Positions 1 to 12,687 of a stretch of DNA of 64,000 nt are shown here, in pieces. The notes beneath the pieces were generated by a model. It had not been told where the DNA came from. It worked only from the letters and a program-made list of their open reading frames with translations, and did no database searches. The stretch comes from Calliopum simillimum. Its lineage: Eukaryota; Arthropoda; Insecta; Diptera; Lauxaniidae. How positions within the stretch are numbered: position 1 is the stretch's first letter; every line of letters starts with the position of its first letter. The stretch lies in assembly GCA_951812925.1 (NCBI GenBank), contig OX638368.1, positions 21,825,187 to 21,889,186 of the forward strand. Direction: 5' to 3'. Made by a program: the position numbers and the translations under genes.

Positions 1-410
1 ACGATTAATAGAATTTTTTTTTTTTTTTTTTTTGTTGTAAAAATATTAATTTTATTCATTCGCCTGAAAGATTAGAACATTTTGTGAGGTAACAAGTCGT
101 TTGACGCTCGTTTGATTCCTCCACATATTTATTTTATATCGATTATTGAATTTAAATTGATTTCATAAGATTTACATTGTATGTATTTGAAACGTGTTAA
201 TTAGTATAATAAAAAATTTGAAGCCAACCAATAAAATAGTTGGACAATATCATAATAGGTTAAGTAAAATAGAATTAGTACAATATGGCAACACCAGAAA
301 ACAGCTGTCACAGCAATCAGCTGTTTACCACACCGAGGCGAGTTGGGATGATTATAACCTCAGTGTCGACAGAAAATATTGTCATTCCGGCCGCTACCTG
401 CAGCGACTTG
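1..410. other. AT-rich DNA, nothing recognised
   Basis: This stretch has a T-run near position 17-33 and AT-rich sequence without recognisable coding or transposon signals. Short open frames after 194 overlap the minisatellite that follows and have no family resemblance. Confidence 0.5.
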
Positions 411-850
411 CAGCGATTGAAGGTGGTAAGCATAGTAGTTAGTGGCATTTACTTAGTTAGCGCGGTATTGAGCCAAGCCGATACTGTGAAGGTGGTAAAC
501 GTACTGGTGAGGAATATATAGATAAAACGGTATTGAGCCAAGCCGATGCTGTGAAGGTGAGAAACATAGTAATAAGGGGTATTTGGTTTGAACGGTATGA
601 AGCCAAGCCGACACTGTAAGGGCGGGACGAAGAGTAGATAGTCTTTTTTACCGTTGTGAATTCGTTCGTATTGAGCCAAGCCGATACTGCGAAGCTGGAA
701 CGGACGACAGAGCCTATAGGTCGATAGTCAGGATTGTTATATTGGCGACTAGTTGTCGGTAGTATTTTGGGCACTTGTGCGAAAGGGACGGCACTAAAAA
801 TTGGTCGTTGCGTATTCGTCTGTATTGTGCTAAGCCGATACAGTAAAGAA
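410..850 (+). repeat. degenerate minisatellite (GAGCCAAGCCGATACTG unit)
   Basis: A core of the form TATTGAGCCAAGCCGATACT recurs at about 463, 529, 592, 667 and 822, giving spacings near 65-75 bp and one double-length gap. Units are diverged. The open frames on both strands are by-products of the repeat: their translations reiterate the same short peptide pattern. It is more GC-rich than the surrounding DNA. Function unknown. Confidence 0.7.
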
Positions 851-1028
851 AGAACGAATACGAGTAAAAATGCAATTTCAGTTATCGCCTTGTTTCACTA
901 TAAGCTGTAGTTACGGCCCTGCAAAGTATTAAAATGTAATTTATGTACTTATTTATTGTGTTAGTTTATAATTACTCAATACGCTATTGATTAACATGAG
1001 ATAACAATATCGTAAAAATTAGTTGGTA

Positions 1029-2470
1029 CATGGGTGAATCTCCGAAAAATGTACCAAAACATGCCTTATTTTGAACTCTATTATTTTTTTTATTATATGA
1101 AGAAATGATAAGCTTGACTTCTGGAACGTTTTTATGAAAAGATTAATAAATATGAGCTTTCAGCGTTGCCATAGGATTTTTTTTTTTGGAGAATTTCGCT
1201 TAAATAATAAATATAAATTTTTATATATATAATTGAAAAAAAATTTTTTCTCCAAAAACGCCTAAATAAACTTTATCAGAAACCAACATAAATTTCTAGG
1301 GTTGCCACATGGTTCCTTCTAAAAATTTTGTTGAATTTTAATTTTTTTTTGGCTAAATTTAAATTTTTGACGGCAACCGTAACGAAATATGATTCAAGCA
1401 AAACTGAAAAAAAAACGGGTGGCAACACCAAAAGTTTTGTGAAACCAAAAATTTAAATTTAGTCAAAAAAGTGAGAATTCAATAAGATTTTGGAAAGTAA
1501 CTAGGTGGCAACCCTAAAAAAAAAGTTTATTTATTTAAAAGGCTAGACAGACGACAGCTTAAATCCGTATTAAAGACGTATAATGCGAATTTATTTGTTG
1601 GGTAATTTTAGGCATTTTTTAAACACATATTTCATAGACATTGACTAAAAGAAAATTTCCCATTGCAGGGGCCAAAAAATTCTAAAACATCTAAAACAAG
1701 ATTAATAATGAGACAAGCATCAGGAAAGCTAATTAGAATTTTTTGGCCTTGAATTTGGAAATTTTCTTTTAGTCAATGTCCATGAAATATGTGTTTAAAA
1801 AATTCTTAAAATCATCCAATAAAAAGATTCTTACTATTTATAGACGCTAATAAACCGGATTTGAGCTGTTGTCGGTCTAGCTTATAAGACTAAATTTTGA
1901 TTTTTATTTTTTAAATAAATGGTTTAAGCAAAACTAACGAAATATCAAAAGTTTTGTACAATTTTAAAAGCGTTTCTGAAACCAAAAATTTAAATTTAAT
2001 CAAAAAAAGCAATAACTAAGTAACATCTCCGAAAACCACCTTAATATGTACGTTGGAGCTTCGAGAGATTTATGGACAGCCCGTAACAATAAAAAAGAAA
2101 CTAAGTTCAACAAGTCTAATGAACCAATAAACAACAATGTTTCGTAAAAGAACCATCCTCCCAGAGTTAATTTGACGAGAGAATTACTATACGGGTGAAT
2201 GACAAAATGCTGCAAAAACAGTAATACCACCATAAAAATATCAATTATTTTTAACATGGATGAAACTGGTGGATAGTTTATTGATTTAATTATGTATATA
2301 AAGATAATAGAATATGTATAGTAATAAAAAAAAAACTTACAGGAAGAATGACACATACTTGAGTTCTTTACAAAATTTTAAAACTGATAGTCTTAAATGA
2401 GAGACCAACTTCTTTGTATGTCAAATCAATATAAAAAAATTTTTATTCAAAATTTTATGCAAAAACTGTA
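1029..2470 (+). mobile_element. TA-R family repeat, forward copy (A1)
   Basis: The copy begins after a TA with CATGGGTGAATCTCCGAAAA, the terminal sequence also seen at 58911 and, inverted, at 12978 and 62582. It carries the family's internal motif GGTGGCAACCCTAAAA and the inverse GTTGCCACATGG, and a stretch (about 2010-2420) closely similar to 59500-59885. No protein is encoded. It is best read as a non-autonomous TA-targeting element; a separate 332-bp foldback sits inside it. The right end fades out around 2420-2470. Confidence 0.6.
1546..1877. mobile_element. 332-bp foldback MITE nested in TA-R copy A1
   Basis: The ends GACAGACGACAGCTTAAATC and the reverse complement of GATTTGAGCTGTTGTCGGTC are inverted repeats, flanked on both sides by TA. 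A second inverted pair, GACATTGACTAAAAGAAAAT against ATTTTCTTTTAGTCAATGTC, lies further in, so most of the element is a hairpin. Removing it and one TA restores similarity to the uninterrupted TA-R copy near 59345-59390. This suggests a recent Tc1/mariner-type insertion. Confidence 0.7.
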
Positions 2471-3039
2471 TTAAATTTTATACAAAAAATGTATTAAAAT
2501 TTTTTTTTTTTTTTAAAGTTTGGTTTTTAAATTTTTTTGACCTACTCTAATTTTATAATATACTGCAACAATTTTCCTTATCGCTCACAATAATTATAGC
2601 TGTAAAGCAGATAATGCAATAATAGTGCGGTGTAAATATTTGCACTCACAAACATACATAAGTACATACACATATGTATATACATATGAATATACTACAA
2701 GCTTTGTCAAGTAGTCTGAACAACTATAAATAGCAAATATGCACTTGATAGCTATTCTATAAAACTTCAGAGTGAGGAGGGGGTTGTGTTGCGCGTAAAA
2801 TGGTACGTGTTTTTTAGGTATCGAAATCGTAGCTGAAAGTGGCGTAGTAACTATATTTGCTGTTCAGGTCTAATTTTATATGACCAAAAAATGGTTCTAG
2901 CGATTTAAGTTATCATGTTCAATATCGATTTCAGGGACTTATGTTACCGTCCTCTAAGAGCCCATTTTGGCGTCCACTACAAATAAATGAGTTTCTAATA
3001 TTTAGTTCATTATAATTAATCAAATTTTTATCTGATGTT
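2471..3039. other. unassigned AT-rich DNA
   Basis: Contains T- and A-runs and alternating CATA/TATA simple sequence (about 2650-2690). I see no gene, inverted ends or similarity to other parts of the window. Confidence 0.4.
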
Positions 3040-3175
3040 GATTTATTCATTTCGCCCTTGCGTTTGTAACGCAGAGAACGATGTATGACAGGTATAGAAA
3101 AGTAGACATATTCTTGATCAACGTCACCTCCTGAGTCGATTAAGCATAAAACAATCATACCGAAACAGACTCAAA
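3040..3175 (-). repeat. N1 family fragment
   Basis: Reads, on the minus strand, through the diagnostic tail of the N1 repeat: CGACTCAGGAGGTGACG, then a region rich in the CTGCGTTACAAACG pattern. The same tail occurs at 18660-18740, 29845-29880 and 53470-53560. Only the tail is left here. Confidence 0.6.
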
Positions 3176-3960
3176 AGTTGGAAGAACTCTCAAAAACGAT
3201 ATCTGCATCACTTTTTCTTCATTCCGAGAAAAACCAATGGAGCACTTTTTATACTACTGAAGGCTCATTTTGGCTAAAAAAAACAAATTTTTTGCCATAA
3301 CTTCTTTTTCATTACAAAATGGATACTCAAGGGTGCTTTAGAAATAAAGACTATGTTCTTACAAAAATTTTGGCGTTTAAAAATTTTAAATTTTTTTTAT
3401 AGATATTCTCATCCTAAAATCGATTTTTTTACGATTCAATTACGTTGTCGAAAAAACGATTTTATACTCAAAAGCAAGGCATCTATCGAAAAAAATGTAT
3501 ATGGCAAAAAATACTTAGAATTTTCCAAAAAATACGTGTGAATTTTTTCTGAAAAATTTATCAAATTGAGAGTTTTCAGCTGTTCAACTCATATTCGTTA
3601 GCAAAATGCTAAGTTTACTCAAAACCAAGGCATATCCGAAAAAATTTCGGTAGATGTTTAGAATCCTTCAAAGAATAGGTATGAATTTTTTCGGAATTTT
3701 TGGAATTTTTTCTAAAATTTTTTTTTGATCAAGTTTTGAAAAATTATAAAATACTTATCTCCAAAAAAATCTGAAAAAATTCACACATATTTTTTGGATA
3801 ATTCTTAGCCTTTAACGAATCAACTTTTAGGTCGACCATCACTGATAACTTTGAAACTTTGTGGCAGGGTACTTTAATCGATTTGACTAGATACGTAATG
3901 ATTTATTTATTTTTTTTATTGGAATTTTCGAATATCCGAATTTAAAAAAGTACATTCAAA
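3176..3960. other. unassigned AT-rich DNA
   Basis: The phrase TCCGAAAAAATT and close variants recur several times around 3540-3790, suggesting a worn tandem or foldback structure. The one open frame (3353-3541, plus strand) is lysine/phenylalanine rich with no recognisable motif and is probably chance in low-complexity DNA. Confidence 0.35.
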
Positions 3961-3964
3961 AAAA

Positions 3965-5060
3965 TGCTCATCAAAACCATGTATAAGTTAAAAATTTGAT
4001 AATTTAACTATTTAATATAGATATTTAACCAGAGCTTCTACACAAATAGATTGAAAAAAAAAATCATTTTTATTATATTACTATGAAATTATAACATTAA
4101 GTGTTAAAAACTCATTCTCCGTCCTATCCCTAACCGCTTCTTAGTGCGCTAAATTGGCCCGTTTCGCATATTACGTTAATTTCTAAAAAAAACTCATGCG
4201 ATATTGTTTGTATATGTTTCAGCTACTGTTTTTCTATGTTAACTCTTCGAAAATGTTTTTTTATATAGAACTGACAAAAATGGAAGTTGGTTCCTCATCT
4301 AAGATTATCTCCGCTCAGTTTTTCCGTAAATTTTTTGAATAATAAGTAAATAGACAACTGAAATTGAGAAGAAAGAGGAAAGTCAGTGTATTTTCAGCTC
4401 ACTCAGTTTTGGTTGTGTGCACCATTTTATATTACTTACTAAACATATAATTTTATTAATTTTATCCTTATATAATTAAATCAATTAACAATTAGAGGGG
4501 CTATCCAACTTTAAAAAAAAATTGCTATTTTCATTGTGATACTACTGTTGTTGCAACATTTCGTCATTCTCCGTTTAATCATTCTCCGTCGTTTTATGCA
4601 ACATTTCATCACTCTCCGTTTAGCAACCCCCCACCTGGTGCTTTTGTTAGTTTCGCTTAAACTATTTACTAAAAAAAAAATTTAAATTTAGTCTTAAAAC
4701 ACTTAAAAAAACTTTTTGAAAATCCAAAATACATTTTAGGGTTGCTACCTGGTTATTTTCGAAAATAATATATAATTCTTACTTTTTTTTGACTAAATTG
4801 AAATTTTTGGTCTCAGAGATGCTCAGATAAACTTTTTTAAAATTTTCGAAAACAACCATGTGGCAACCCTAAAAATTTAAGTTAGGTTTTTCAAAAGTTA
4901 ATTTAAGCGTTTTGAGACTAAAATTTAATTTTAATTTTTTAAATATATTGTAAGGGCGAAACTCTCAAAAAAAAAAAAAAAATACATAGTTACGGCAAAC
5001 TTAAAAGTTCATGATAATTTTTTAAAAGTATTCCAGATGTTAGGGTCTCCATATTCAAGG
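3965..5060 (-). mobile_element. TA-R family repeat, reverse copy (A2)
   Basis: This is an inverse-oriented partial copy of the TA-R element. It contains CATTCTCCGTCCTATCCCTA and CCCGTTTCGCATATTACG, matched inversely in the copy at 10684-12978 and directly in 61340-61400, followed by the GTTGCTACCTGGTTATTTTC segment. It opposes copy A1 across about 1.5 kb. The outer end after about 5060 is not defined: no CATGGGTGAATC terminus is visible there. Confidence 0.55.
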
Positions 5061-5204
5061 TCTGTGACATTAAAAAAAACTCAAAAAAAAAAACCTAAAA
5101 AAGGAAATAATCTAATATCTCCTGATAGTGAGCACCTAGAATTTTTCCGGTTTTGCGATTTTTAATCTACACATGTATATTGAGAAAAATTTCTGCATAC
5201 TCAG

Positions 5205-6060
5205 TTTTTATACCCTACACCCAGGGTATACTCACTTTGTCCTTCCGTTTGTAAAGCAGAGAAGGAGGCGTGGCAGGTAAAGAAAAGTATATACATTGTC
5301 ATGTCCGTTTGTCTGGCTGGCTGGCAGGCTACCCGTCTGTGGAAATATTTTTTTACGGGAAATATAAGCAAGATAATTTGGTGAAATTTGGTATACTTCC
5401 TTCGTTGTAAAAGTTAGCTCGCGGGATTGAAAATGAGCGAAATCGGTAAACGGACACGCATACCGTCCATACAAAAAATATATTCAAAACGCAATTTTAT
5501 GAGCAATTTTATGCAAGCTCCAGCCAAAAAGGAAAGATATTCAAACAAGAAGACGTGCCACCTTCCATATCATTAAAAGTTTGAAGTGCTTTGCTGAAAG
5601 CGTTTGTTGAGATAATCGAACCAAATTTCACTCAGACACAAAGTATAGTAAATGCAAGCTCTGAGCAACTAGTTAAACTCGCATGACGGTGCGTGGCACC
5701 TCCCATATACATAAAATTTTCCAAATGCTATACTGAAAGCGTTTTTTGAGGGAATCCAACCAAATTTTACCCAGACACGAATGCAAGCTCTGAGTAAAAA
5801 CTTGATTGAATCGGACAAAAAGGCATGGTACCTCATATAGGTTCAAGGTATTCGAAATTCTGTAAAGAAAGCGTTAATTGAGGTTATGCAACCAAATTTC
5901 GGATAAATACTTAAAATAGTTAGTGAACGGTCTGAGCAATAACTACGTGAATTCAGGAAAAAAGGTTGACACCTACCCTATAAGCAAAATTTTAAAAATG
6001 CTGCAGTGTGGGGTATATAATTTTTGGCCAGCCCAAAGGTAACACCCTTACTAGTTTTAT
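5205..6060 (-). repeat. N1 dispersed repeat, minus orientation
   Basis: Bounded by TATACCCTACACCCAGGGTA at 5209 and GCAGTGTGGGGTATAT near 6004, an inverted TACCCTACAC motif. Between these lie GCTGGCTGGCAGG simple sequence and several diverged ~140-bp units with GGTGCCACGCC (read on the minus strand), matching the plus-strand copy at 17655-18772. No conserved protein is encoded; the short frames at 5232-5474 and 5992-6174 fall inside the repeat. The element class is uncertain. Confidence 0.65.
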
Positions 6061-6268
6061 TTTTTTTTTTGGTTTGGAAAAACTGTCATATCCAAAAATA
6101 CCAAATATCTGGGATTTCGATCGTATATAGGGACATATCTTCCGAAAATTATTCAGCAACGATTTTGGAAACATAGCGTTTTCATCGAGCGATGCTGTAA
6201 AAAATACTGTTTTCTCAGAAAATCTGTATGTAAGGATTGGTCATATATGTACATCACTTGGTCTAGAA

Positions 6269-7155
6269 CAGTGATGACCAAACTCAATATTATATCATGT
6301 TGTCAATGTATAAAAGACACTTTCCAGTGTTTCATCCACATTTCAAAAGATTTCCGTAAAAATAATTTTAAGAAAAAAAAAATACCTTGTTTTTTCTAAA
6401 GAATTGAAGTTATATTGTTCTGCTTTGAAATTTTTTTTTTTTTGGCCATTTAAATCAAAGTACAAAATAAAGTTACAAAAATTGTCACGCGACTTTTTAG
6501 AAAACAAATTCCAGTGGCTCTCATAAACATTTAGCGCAAAAGAATTCTTCTACAAAACGTTTGTTATTCATTCACCTTACTGTAAAAAAAAAATTAAAAA
6601 AAAAATTTTATATGGAGAAAATAAACTTTTAAGATTTTTAAAAAAATGGCTATTCTGGAAATTTTCATAATTTTCCGAAATTTAAAAATGGAAATTGAAA
6701 TAACATTAAAAATGCTACAAGAACTCGGAAACAAAAATTAAAAAAATCTATTTTTGACAAAATGGCGGAACTAAAAAAAAAATTTCATCGATTTTCCGCA
6801 AAAACACTACTTGGACACTATGAAGTTCCATGCCCATAACTTGCAAAAAAAAAAAAAAATTTCCCGCAAATTTAATAATGAGAGGCCTCCATACTGAGAA
6901 TTCAGAATAATTTTGTGGATTTTTATAAAAATCCGAGAACCCAACTGGAAATTTCGAAAAAAAATAAGCTGGAAAGCGTCAAAAGCTCATTGAAAGCTTT
7001 TATATTACTCGTACGTATATAAGTACGTATAGCAAGCAAGTGACGCAGATCTGCAAAACTACTGACACTGTTGAACGCTTATCTGTGAGTGATAACTTAT
7101 ACGGAAAGCTTTTAAGCACAAAAGCTCAAGATCCCGGGCATAGCGGACATCACTG
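6269..7155. mobile_element. 887-bp hAT-type MITE
   Basis: Ends CAGTGATGACC (6269) and GGACATCACTG (7155) are inverted repeats with one mismatch. The flanking 8-mers GTCTAGAA (6261-6268) and GTCTAGTA (7156-7163) agree at 7 of 8 positions. An 8-bp duplication and a CAGTG terminus are typical of hAT superfamily elements. The interior is AT-rich and non-coding, so this is a non-autonomous copy. Confidence 0.7.
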
Positions 7156-7223
7156 GTCTAGTATATTGGTTTTTATTTTTTAAATAATTTTTGTTTTCTC
7201 ACATATCACGCTTTTCTAACTTA

Positions 7224-9147
7224 GGGCCGTTTTCTCAATGTCCGGTTAAATTTGTACTTAACCGTACGATTGCTAACCATACGACAAATGAAATCAATGA
7301 ATTCGTTTTCACAAAGTGCTGATTAATTAACCAGAGGATTGCTCATCGATTGTGAATTTTTCGATGTCAAACAGACAATTTCAAATAAATTAAATCAAAA
7401 TAAAAAACTAAAAATATTTCATAATTTCACAAAAAAATGGAAGACTTGAAATATTTTTAAATCTAACGAATTTATATGAATCTTTTGCATAGGAACATTT
7501 AGCTATTGGAATTATCTTCCAAATGTTATGCATTTTGTTCCAACTGACTTAAATGTTCGCTGAAAAATTAGGTTTTTATAAAACAAGAAGACTGGGGCGG
7601 CCGCAATTCGATGCCTTAAGGGGTATGATATAGGTATGTAGTTAATAAATATCGTTTTTCTTGGACAAGATTATACTTAACATTAGAGATAATTTTTTGA
7701 CTTTAATGAGGAAAATAATGGAATCAACAAACTGATGGTTTACGGAAATTATTTGAACACAACTTAAAATTAATGATGAATAGTGGCTATTGTGTTTAAA
7801 TGCATGCTTTTGTAAAAAATCGTTAACTGGATACGAACTTACTTTGCTTCAACATGAAAAACATATACCTAAATCACATGCACTAGAAAGAAAAAAATTT
7901 GTCTAAACACAATACTTCTTATATGCAGTCTTATAAACTTGTTGACGCTTAATCGGACCGCATCCTCAGAATTGTGAATATACCCGCAGAATTTTGAGAT
8001 ATCCTTGCTTAAAGTTGGCGAAAATGCTGTTTTAAGAATTATAGCGTATATACAGGAAAAAGTGAAACCCTCATTTTTAAATGATATCGAAAAGCCAGGG
8101 TATGAAATCTATTTGTGCCAATAAAAATGGGCGATGCCACTTCCCCAAAACATTTCGTCCTTTGCATGGGGCTGAAATGCCCTGTTGGAAAAGTTTGAAG
8201 GTGTGTTTGATAAGAAAGAGTGTCCAATCCCAATCCAATCCCATTAAAAACTGAGTTTCACCTTTTCCTGTAGGTACGCCATAAGTTTCAAAACATTATT
8301 TTTTCAAACTTCGAGCAAGGATTGACAATTCGGAGGACGCAGTCCAATTCAGCGCCGAAAGAATCATAAGACTGCATATAAGAATTATTGGGTTCAGAAA
8401 ACTTTTTTTTTTTTTTAGCCTGTATTATTTTCAATCACAAAATTTTAACTTTTTTAATTTCGATTCACCAATAAAAACTACAATTTTAGGCCCTTGTGGA
8501 TTCAACTCCTTCTTTTAATGCAACGTATAATATTTTTTGATAACCCAATTAACTTAATAGTTACATCAAATATCGGACGCATTTGTCATGACACCTCAGT
8601 AGTATCTCATAAAAGATATTGATTAAAAGTTTTGATTTTTTTACCTGTGAAGTTGGCCACATTTAACTTCGAATTATTATTAACACAAAAACTTATATTA
8701 CATATGGTTTTATTCTATAAAGGATTTAAAAAGGCAACGTCTAATTTGAGTTTCTTTCAATTTTTACATCAAAAATTGGATGTTTATGAAAACCGAACAA
8801 CGTCGCTGTGAGATTTTTTCCAAGCCCATGTCTCTATAAAAGGATTCGTTGAATCAATTTAAAATGTATATGCTCTACTATCATTGATTTAAAATATGTT
8901 TTTTTATTTCATATGAAAGCTCGTAACCCCTTAATTTCATGACAATTTTTAATTTTCATTTAAAATAAAAATATTTTTTGTGAATTGTTCTTCTGATTAG
9001 AAACTAACCGGAACAGCATCTTGCCGTTAACTTAATCAGAACTTGACAAGCTGATTATTACTAACCAGATATTGAAAAAACGCTTTTCTTTCTAACTGCT
9101 GGTTAAAGTTCTGATTAGTGCTTAACCGGACATTGAGAAAACGGCCC
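7224..9147. mobile_element. 1924-bp PIF/Harbinger-type element, non-autonomous
   Basis: The terminal 26 bp are a perfect inverted repeat starting GGGCCGTTTTCTCAATGTCC on the left, with its reverse complement ending at 9147. TTA flanks both ends (7221-7223 and 9148-9150). A TWA target duplication plus GGGCC-type ends is the PIF/Harbinger signature. Just inside the right end, motifs related to the terminus (CTAACCAGATATTGAAAAAA and similar) are reiterated. No transposase is readable. A smaller foldback is nested inside. Confidence 0.75.
7917..8384. mobile_element. foldback MITE nested in the Harbinger-type element
   Basis: TTATATGCAGTCTTAT (from 7919) is repeated inversely as ATAAGACTGCATATAA (from 8366). 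A second pair further in, GTATATACAGGAAAAAGTGA against TTTCACCTTTTCCTGTAGGT, extends the hairpin. The open frame on the minus strand at 8039-8233 lies in the loop and shows no known domain. Exact termini and target duplication are not resolved. Confidence 0.55.
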
Positions 9148-9150
9148 TTA

Positions 9151-10683
9151 GTGTTTTTTATTAATGTTTTGTTAATTTTTTGCACGTTTCCGAACACTGC
9201 AAAATATGTTTAATTAAGGTGCACCAGAGCTAATTAATGAAAGTATACTATATATGATATGATATTTTCTATACGCAACTGCGATTGTCTTTTTGTTATG
9301 TTGAATACTTCAGTTATGAATTTGCAATTGAAGCGTACGGGTACATTACAAAGATAATTGCTACATTACATTAATGTGGAAAAAGTCCAATGGAAACACG
9401 TGAACAAAATGTGCTAATAAATACGAAAAAAATTTTGTGAAAAATTATACAAATATATAAATATAAATTTATGTATGTTAACTAAAAAAAAAAAATTAAA
9501 AGTATTTTTGAGCATTCATACATATATGTTTCATTAAATGAAAAATTATATTTAATTGTGAATTTCTATTCATTAAAAGTCGTATTTTTTACATACTTCC
9601 GGGTATATTTGGTTTTATAAAAACGTTTGTGTATATATCTATTAATAAATATGTGCGTTAATGAAAAAAATTTTAAGAATAAAGTCTATTTCAACCTATG
9701 TATAATGTGATAAAAAAATTCTTTGTAAATTAAAGTCATATAAAATAGTTTTTTTAAGTTTTTTTGGAAGGGAAAACCAAAAAAAAAAAAAAAATCTCAA
9801 AACATATTTGAAAAAAATCTTAAAAGAGCTAAAAAAAATATATAGTCGTTCAAATGCTGAACCAGAAAAAATCGAAAAATTTTTTTGGGATATTGGTATT
9901 TTTGGACAGCTAGGAGCTCACAATTCCAAAAATACAAATATTCAAAAATTTTTTTTGTCTTTAAACTGCATTTGGGCATCTCATATAGATATAATAAAAG
10001 AATAAAGACTTAAGAAATATAATTTTTGAGATTGCCATACGAAAAGTATGAGTACATAGTACATAAATCAAAAGCGTCAGAATGAAAATGTTTACAGGAT
10101 AATTCCAATATCCACCACATATGAAACATACTAAAACCTACAAACGTATTTTATCCAGAACTTAATTGCAATATCAACAATATGATCATAATTACAGCTG
10201 AAAGTCAAGGTAAGCAAATAGATATTTAAATAAAAATTCGAATTGCTACGCTAAATATACTAGTTCTAAATATTGAAACACATATAAAACTTTACAATTT
10301 ACCCCACTTTGCATCATATGCATATGTATTTTCGAAAACTTTGATCAGATAATACAATTTAATTTCGATTTAAAAAAAATGTTAATAAATTTTTCCCCAA
10401 ATTTTGTTGGCTTACATTCTCTTGTTTTGATATCAAAAAAAAAAAAAATAACAAAATGCATTCGCAGCCGTCCCTGACCGTGAACAATATGCAAATTGTT
10501 CGCATCAGACCCAAACATAATTTCATAAATTACTAAAAGCAAAGTGCCAATGTGTTATAACGAACGCAAAAACAACTGCACCCGCCATGTGCGAACAACG
10601 CAACGCACTGTGGGTTGAAATCGCAAAGAGGGAGCGAAAAAAAAAGAGAAATTTTATAAAAACTACATGTCGCTTAAGAGACT
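9151..10683. other. unassigned AT-rich DNA
   Basis: Long A/T-rich tracts with repeated ATACATATGT-like simple sequence. Frames at 9797-9979 (minus) and 9808-10005 (plus) overlap each other in poly-A-rich sequence, and neither looks like a protein family. A slightly GC-richer patch lies at 10450-10640 without a gene signal. Confidence 0.4.
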
Positions 10684-11811
10684 AGAAATCACCGAAAAAT
10701 GTACTAAAAGCCATGTTTTTTTCGTCCCCACCTATTTTTTTATAACTTGAAGGTACTAAATATGATGATATTAATTTATGGAATATTTTCAATTAAAATC
10801 TTTCATTGTTGCAATATATTTTTTTTTAAGTTTCGCTTAAACAATATATTTAAAAAATTAAAATAAAATTTTAGTCTCAAAAAGGTAAAATAAACTTTAG
10901 AAAAAGCAAAAATAGATTTTAAGGGTTGCTAGATGGTTGCTTTCGAAAATTTATTTTAAATCTTCCTTTTCTTGCGTTCGTTTTACTAAAAAATAATAGT
11001 TTAAATCGTTTAAACTCATCAAACCGAAATTTAGTTTAAGCAAAATTTACCAAAAAAAAGGTGGCAACCTGAAAATTTTTGTACAATTTCAGAAAAGTTT
11101 ATCTGAACGGTTCTGAAATCCAAAGGAAAAAAAAAAACCTGGTGGCAACACTGAAAATTTTGAAAATTTTTAAAAAAGTTTATCTGAGCGTTTCTGAAAC
11201 CAAAAATCTCAATTGAGTCAAAAAAAGTAAGAGTTATATAAAATTTTCGCTAATAACCAGGTGGCAAACCTTAAAATTTTTGTTGGATTTCTGAAAAGAA
11301 AAGTTTATTTTAGTGTTTTAAGACAAAATTAAAATTTTTATTTTTTAAATAAATAGTTTAAGCAAAACTAACAAAAAAAAACCAATTGGAAAGTTACTAA
11401 ACGGAGAATGACGAAATGTTGCAAAAACAGTAATAACACAATGAAAATAGCAATTATTTTTAAATAAGTTGAAACAGATGGATATCTTTAGCAATACAAA
11501 AAAACTGATGTGGAGAATAATACACACTAGCGTTCTTTACAAAATTTTAACACTTTTTAAAAAAAAACACGAAAACTATCGAAAAACTAAAATTGAAGAG
11601 AAAGTGGAGATTTTGTGTATTTTCTGTTCAGTGAGTTTTAGTTTCCCATTTACTCAATATTTAAAAAATTAACAGTTAAAATAAGAAAAACTGAATGAAG
11701 ATAGTCTAAAATGAGGGACTAACTTCTACATACTTATGTCAATTCTATAGAAAAAAAAAAAAATTTTCGAAGAGTTAATGCAGAAAACAGTAGCTGAAAT
11801 ATATACATATA

Positions 11812-12687
11812 ACAGGTCATTCAATAAGTCCGTAGGATAAGTAAGAAAAAAACAAAATTTTGACAAAACTCGATTTTATTATTCAACATAGTTGCCTTCG
11901 AGGGCGATGCAGCGACTATAGCGATTTTCAAATTTTTCGATGCCACTTTCATATTACGATCTCTCTTTTTCGTCAAAATAGGCCTCAGCTGACTAGTCAG
12001 TCATGACAGTCTTTTAGATTCTGGTGTGTAAAAGTGAAGCCATGTTTCTTCTATTGTCACATATCGACGATAGAATTCGATTTGATTGCGGTTTAACAGC
12101 GGTTTAACACTCCTCTGAAGCATCAATTCGTTTTTGTTTTGGTCGACTGTGAGCTCACGCGGCACCCACTTTGCACAGAGCTTTCGCATACCCAAATGTT
12201 CGTGTAAAATGGTAAAAACTCTACCATCTGATATCTTAACAATGTCAGCCAGCTCGAGCACCTTCAATTTGCAATCGTTCATAACCAATTTGTGGATTTT
12301 TTTATGTTTTCTGGAATACAGCCTAATTTGGGCGTCCTCAGCGCTCTGCATCATTTGTGCTGGCACGACCATGTTTAAATTCAGCAATACATTTGTATCG
12401 ATAGAGCAGAGTTCGGATAATATTTATCAAGCCATTGTTTCGTTTCCACTGTATTTTTTTCATCCAAAAGCAATGCTTTATCAAAACTCGAAATTCACTT
12501 TTTTCCATTTTTTTTTCACTAACAAAAGTTGCTTCACACAAAATGCTATCACTCATCAATCAATAGTCCGATTGCTGTCAAATTTATACACGTATCATTT
12601 GAAGGTTAGTTCTAAATAAAAATCATATGGAAAAAATTCTAGTAACGCCATCTATGTGTCATCCTACGGACTTATTGAATGACCTGT
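11812..12687 (-). mobile_element. mariner element with internal deletion, nested in TA-R
   Basis: Perfect inverted ends (ACAGGTCATTCAATAAGTCC on the left, its complement ending at 12687) are flanked by TA at 11810-11811 and 12688-12689. At 876 bp it is much shorter than the usual ~1.3 kb. The flanks rejoin to match the uninterrupted TA-R sequence CAGTAGCTGAA..TGTCGTATAAG seen inverted near 61430-61470, which confirms the empty site. The transposase remnant is described separately. Confidence 0.92.
11890..12559 (-). pseudogene. mariner transposase remnant
   Basis: Mariner transposases bind the element ends through an N-terminal helix-turn-helix and cut with a D,D(34)D catalytic triad. Read on the minus strand, 12559-12338 gives the N-terminal part (EFRVLIKHCFWMKK), a second frame at 12387-12001 gives ILHEHLGMRKLCAKWVPREL and then VTIEETWLHFYTPESK, and 12000-11890 gives a C-terminal piece (EKFENRYSRCIALEGNY). 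The first catalytic Asp of the usual VT.DETW motif is Glu here. The segment holding the other two catalytic residues is deleted. A frameshift separates the first two parts. It is therefore inactive; the ends could still be mobilised by a related transposase. Confidence 0.9.

Noticed and set aside
457..774. 105-residue minus-strand frame with repeated SAWLNT peptides
   Set aside because: The peptide repetition reflects the minisatellite; there is no start context, domain or codon-level conservation.
12134..12619. 161-residue plus-strand open frame
   Set aside because: It is the antisense shadow of the mariner transposase remnant, whose motifs are on the minus strand.
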